Source: Methanohalophilus mahii DSM 5219 (GTDB taxonomy: Archaea > Halobacteriota > Methanosarcinia > Methanosarcinales > Methanosarcinaceae). Taken from it: DNA of 64,000 nt. A program made the translations under genes and the position numbers. Shown here one piece after another: positions 63,849 through 64,000 of the stretch (positions are counted from its first letter, which is position 1; every line of letters begins with the position of its first letter). Location of the stretch: assembly GCF_000025865.1 (NCBI RefSeq), contig NC_014002.1, positions 806,001 to 870,000 on the forward strand, given 5' to 3'. The notes below the pieces were generated by a model that had not been told where the DNA came from, did not search any database, and worked only from the letters and a program-made list of their open reading frames with translations.

Positions 63849-64000
63849 TCATTCCCTCAGTTCTATTTTTCCGTCTTTGTAACCGATATACACCTTATCG
63901 GTATTGGTAAATATTCCGTGTTCTACGATTCCGACAACGTTTGACAGTTTATCTGCAAATTCCTGTGGGTTTGGGATCTCTCCGAAAGCAGCATCCATAA
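63849..64000 (-). CDS. rpiA: C-terminal part of ribose-5-phosphate isomerase A
   Basis: The minus-strand frame that enters at the window edge ends in TGA at 63849-63851. It reads MDAAFGEIPNPQEFADKLSN, then VVGIVEHGIFTNTDKVYIGY and a charged end. The VVExGxF-x-x-x-ADxVxVG pattern is the C-terminal RpiA signature. It converts ribulose-5-phosphate and ribose-5-phosphate. Convergent with srp54. The start is outside the window. Confidence 0.75.
   Translation of the reverse strand, partial: MDAAFGEIPNPQEFADKLSNVVGIVEHGIFTNTDKVYIGYKDGKIELRE

Overview
The window is a stretch of chromosome from a methanogenic archaeon of the order Methanosarcinales, most like a methylotrophic member of the Methanosarcinaceae such as Methanohalophilus or Methanolobus; the genus is inferred from gene content, not shown by a marker. 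Support comes from archaeal TATA/BRE promoters, the archaeal exosome-proteasome gene cluster, archaeal IleRS and ProRS, SepF, MptE, archaeal SRP54, and an intron-containing tRNA-Trp whose intron is a box C/D guide RNA. No recognised protein gene here, about 60 checked, ends in TAG; all use TAA or TGA. That is what is expected where TAG is reserved for pyrrolysine. No insertion sequence, prophage, CRISPR array or rRNA operon was seen. The window is mostly conserved housekeeping and metabolic DNA with small accessory clusters.

Layout. 0-7 kb: start of a probable helicase gene, a RAD55/KaiC-like protein with a broken P-loop, a methylthioinosine-phosphorylase-like gene with DUF373, then mptE and ileS. 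7-8.6 kb: a frameshifted phytoene-desaturase-like oxidoreductase. 8.8-13 kb: MCT-1-like PUA protein, sepF, ZPR1 zinc finger, proS and cobT. 13-21 kb: tRNA-Trp, then a co-directional RNA-processing and proteolysis cluster (rpl15e, PF01877 protein, RNase P Rnp3 and Rnp2, proteasome alpha, SBDS, exosome Rrp4/Rrp41/Rrp42, rpl37ae, rpoP, Brix, pcc1, a 46-residue protein). 21-30 kb: larC-larB, gamma carbonic anhydrase, a permease/phosphoesterase/thioredoxin operon with twin operators, a U32 protein and pncB. 30-35 kb: an ArsR regulator, two duplicated Met-rich mini-membrane proteins, a secreted PepSY-like protein, DUF169, a rhomboid-like protein and a Yip1 protein. 35-42 kb: a two-component system with a lipoprotein, and an ABC exporter operon with a COG1361 protein. 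42-51 kb: a metallo-beta-lactamase-fold protein, thiC, a large GAF/PAS kinase interrupted by an in-frame TAG, topA and a GIY-YIG protein. 50.5-56 kb: nitroreductase and the branched-chain amino acid operon cimA-ilvB-ilvN-ilvC. 56-64 kb: M42 peptidase, dinB, DUF1624, a zinc-ribbon protein, MTA phosphorylase, a phosphoribosyltransferase, two identical initiator tRNAs, an EamA transporter, srp54 and the end of rpiA.

Genes that work together: the exosome subunits with RNase P, SBDS and ribosomal proteins (RNA maturation and decay); cimA, ilvB, ilvN and ilvC (isoleucine and valine); the two MTAP-family phosphorylases plus the phosphoribosyltransferase (methylthio-nucleoside and purine salvage); pncB, cobT and larB/larC, which all touch nicotinate nucleotides.

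The most noteworthy signals are the in-frame TAG inside a GAF domain, a three-way-junction-like RNA that fills the rpl15e 5' leader, paired 18-bp palindromes around the permease promoter, the small metal- or redox-stress-like cluster at 30.2-31.7 kb, and the missing standard start codon of cimA.
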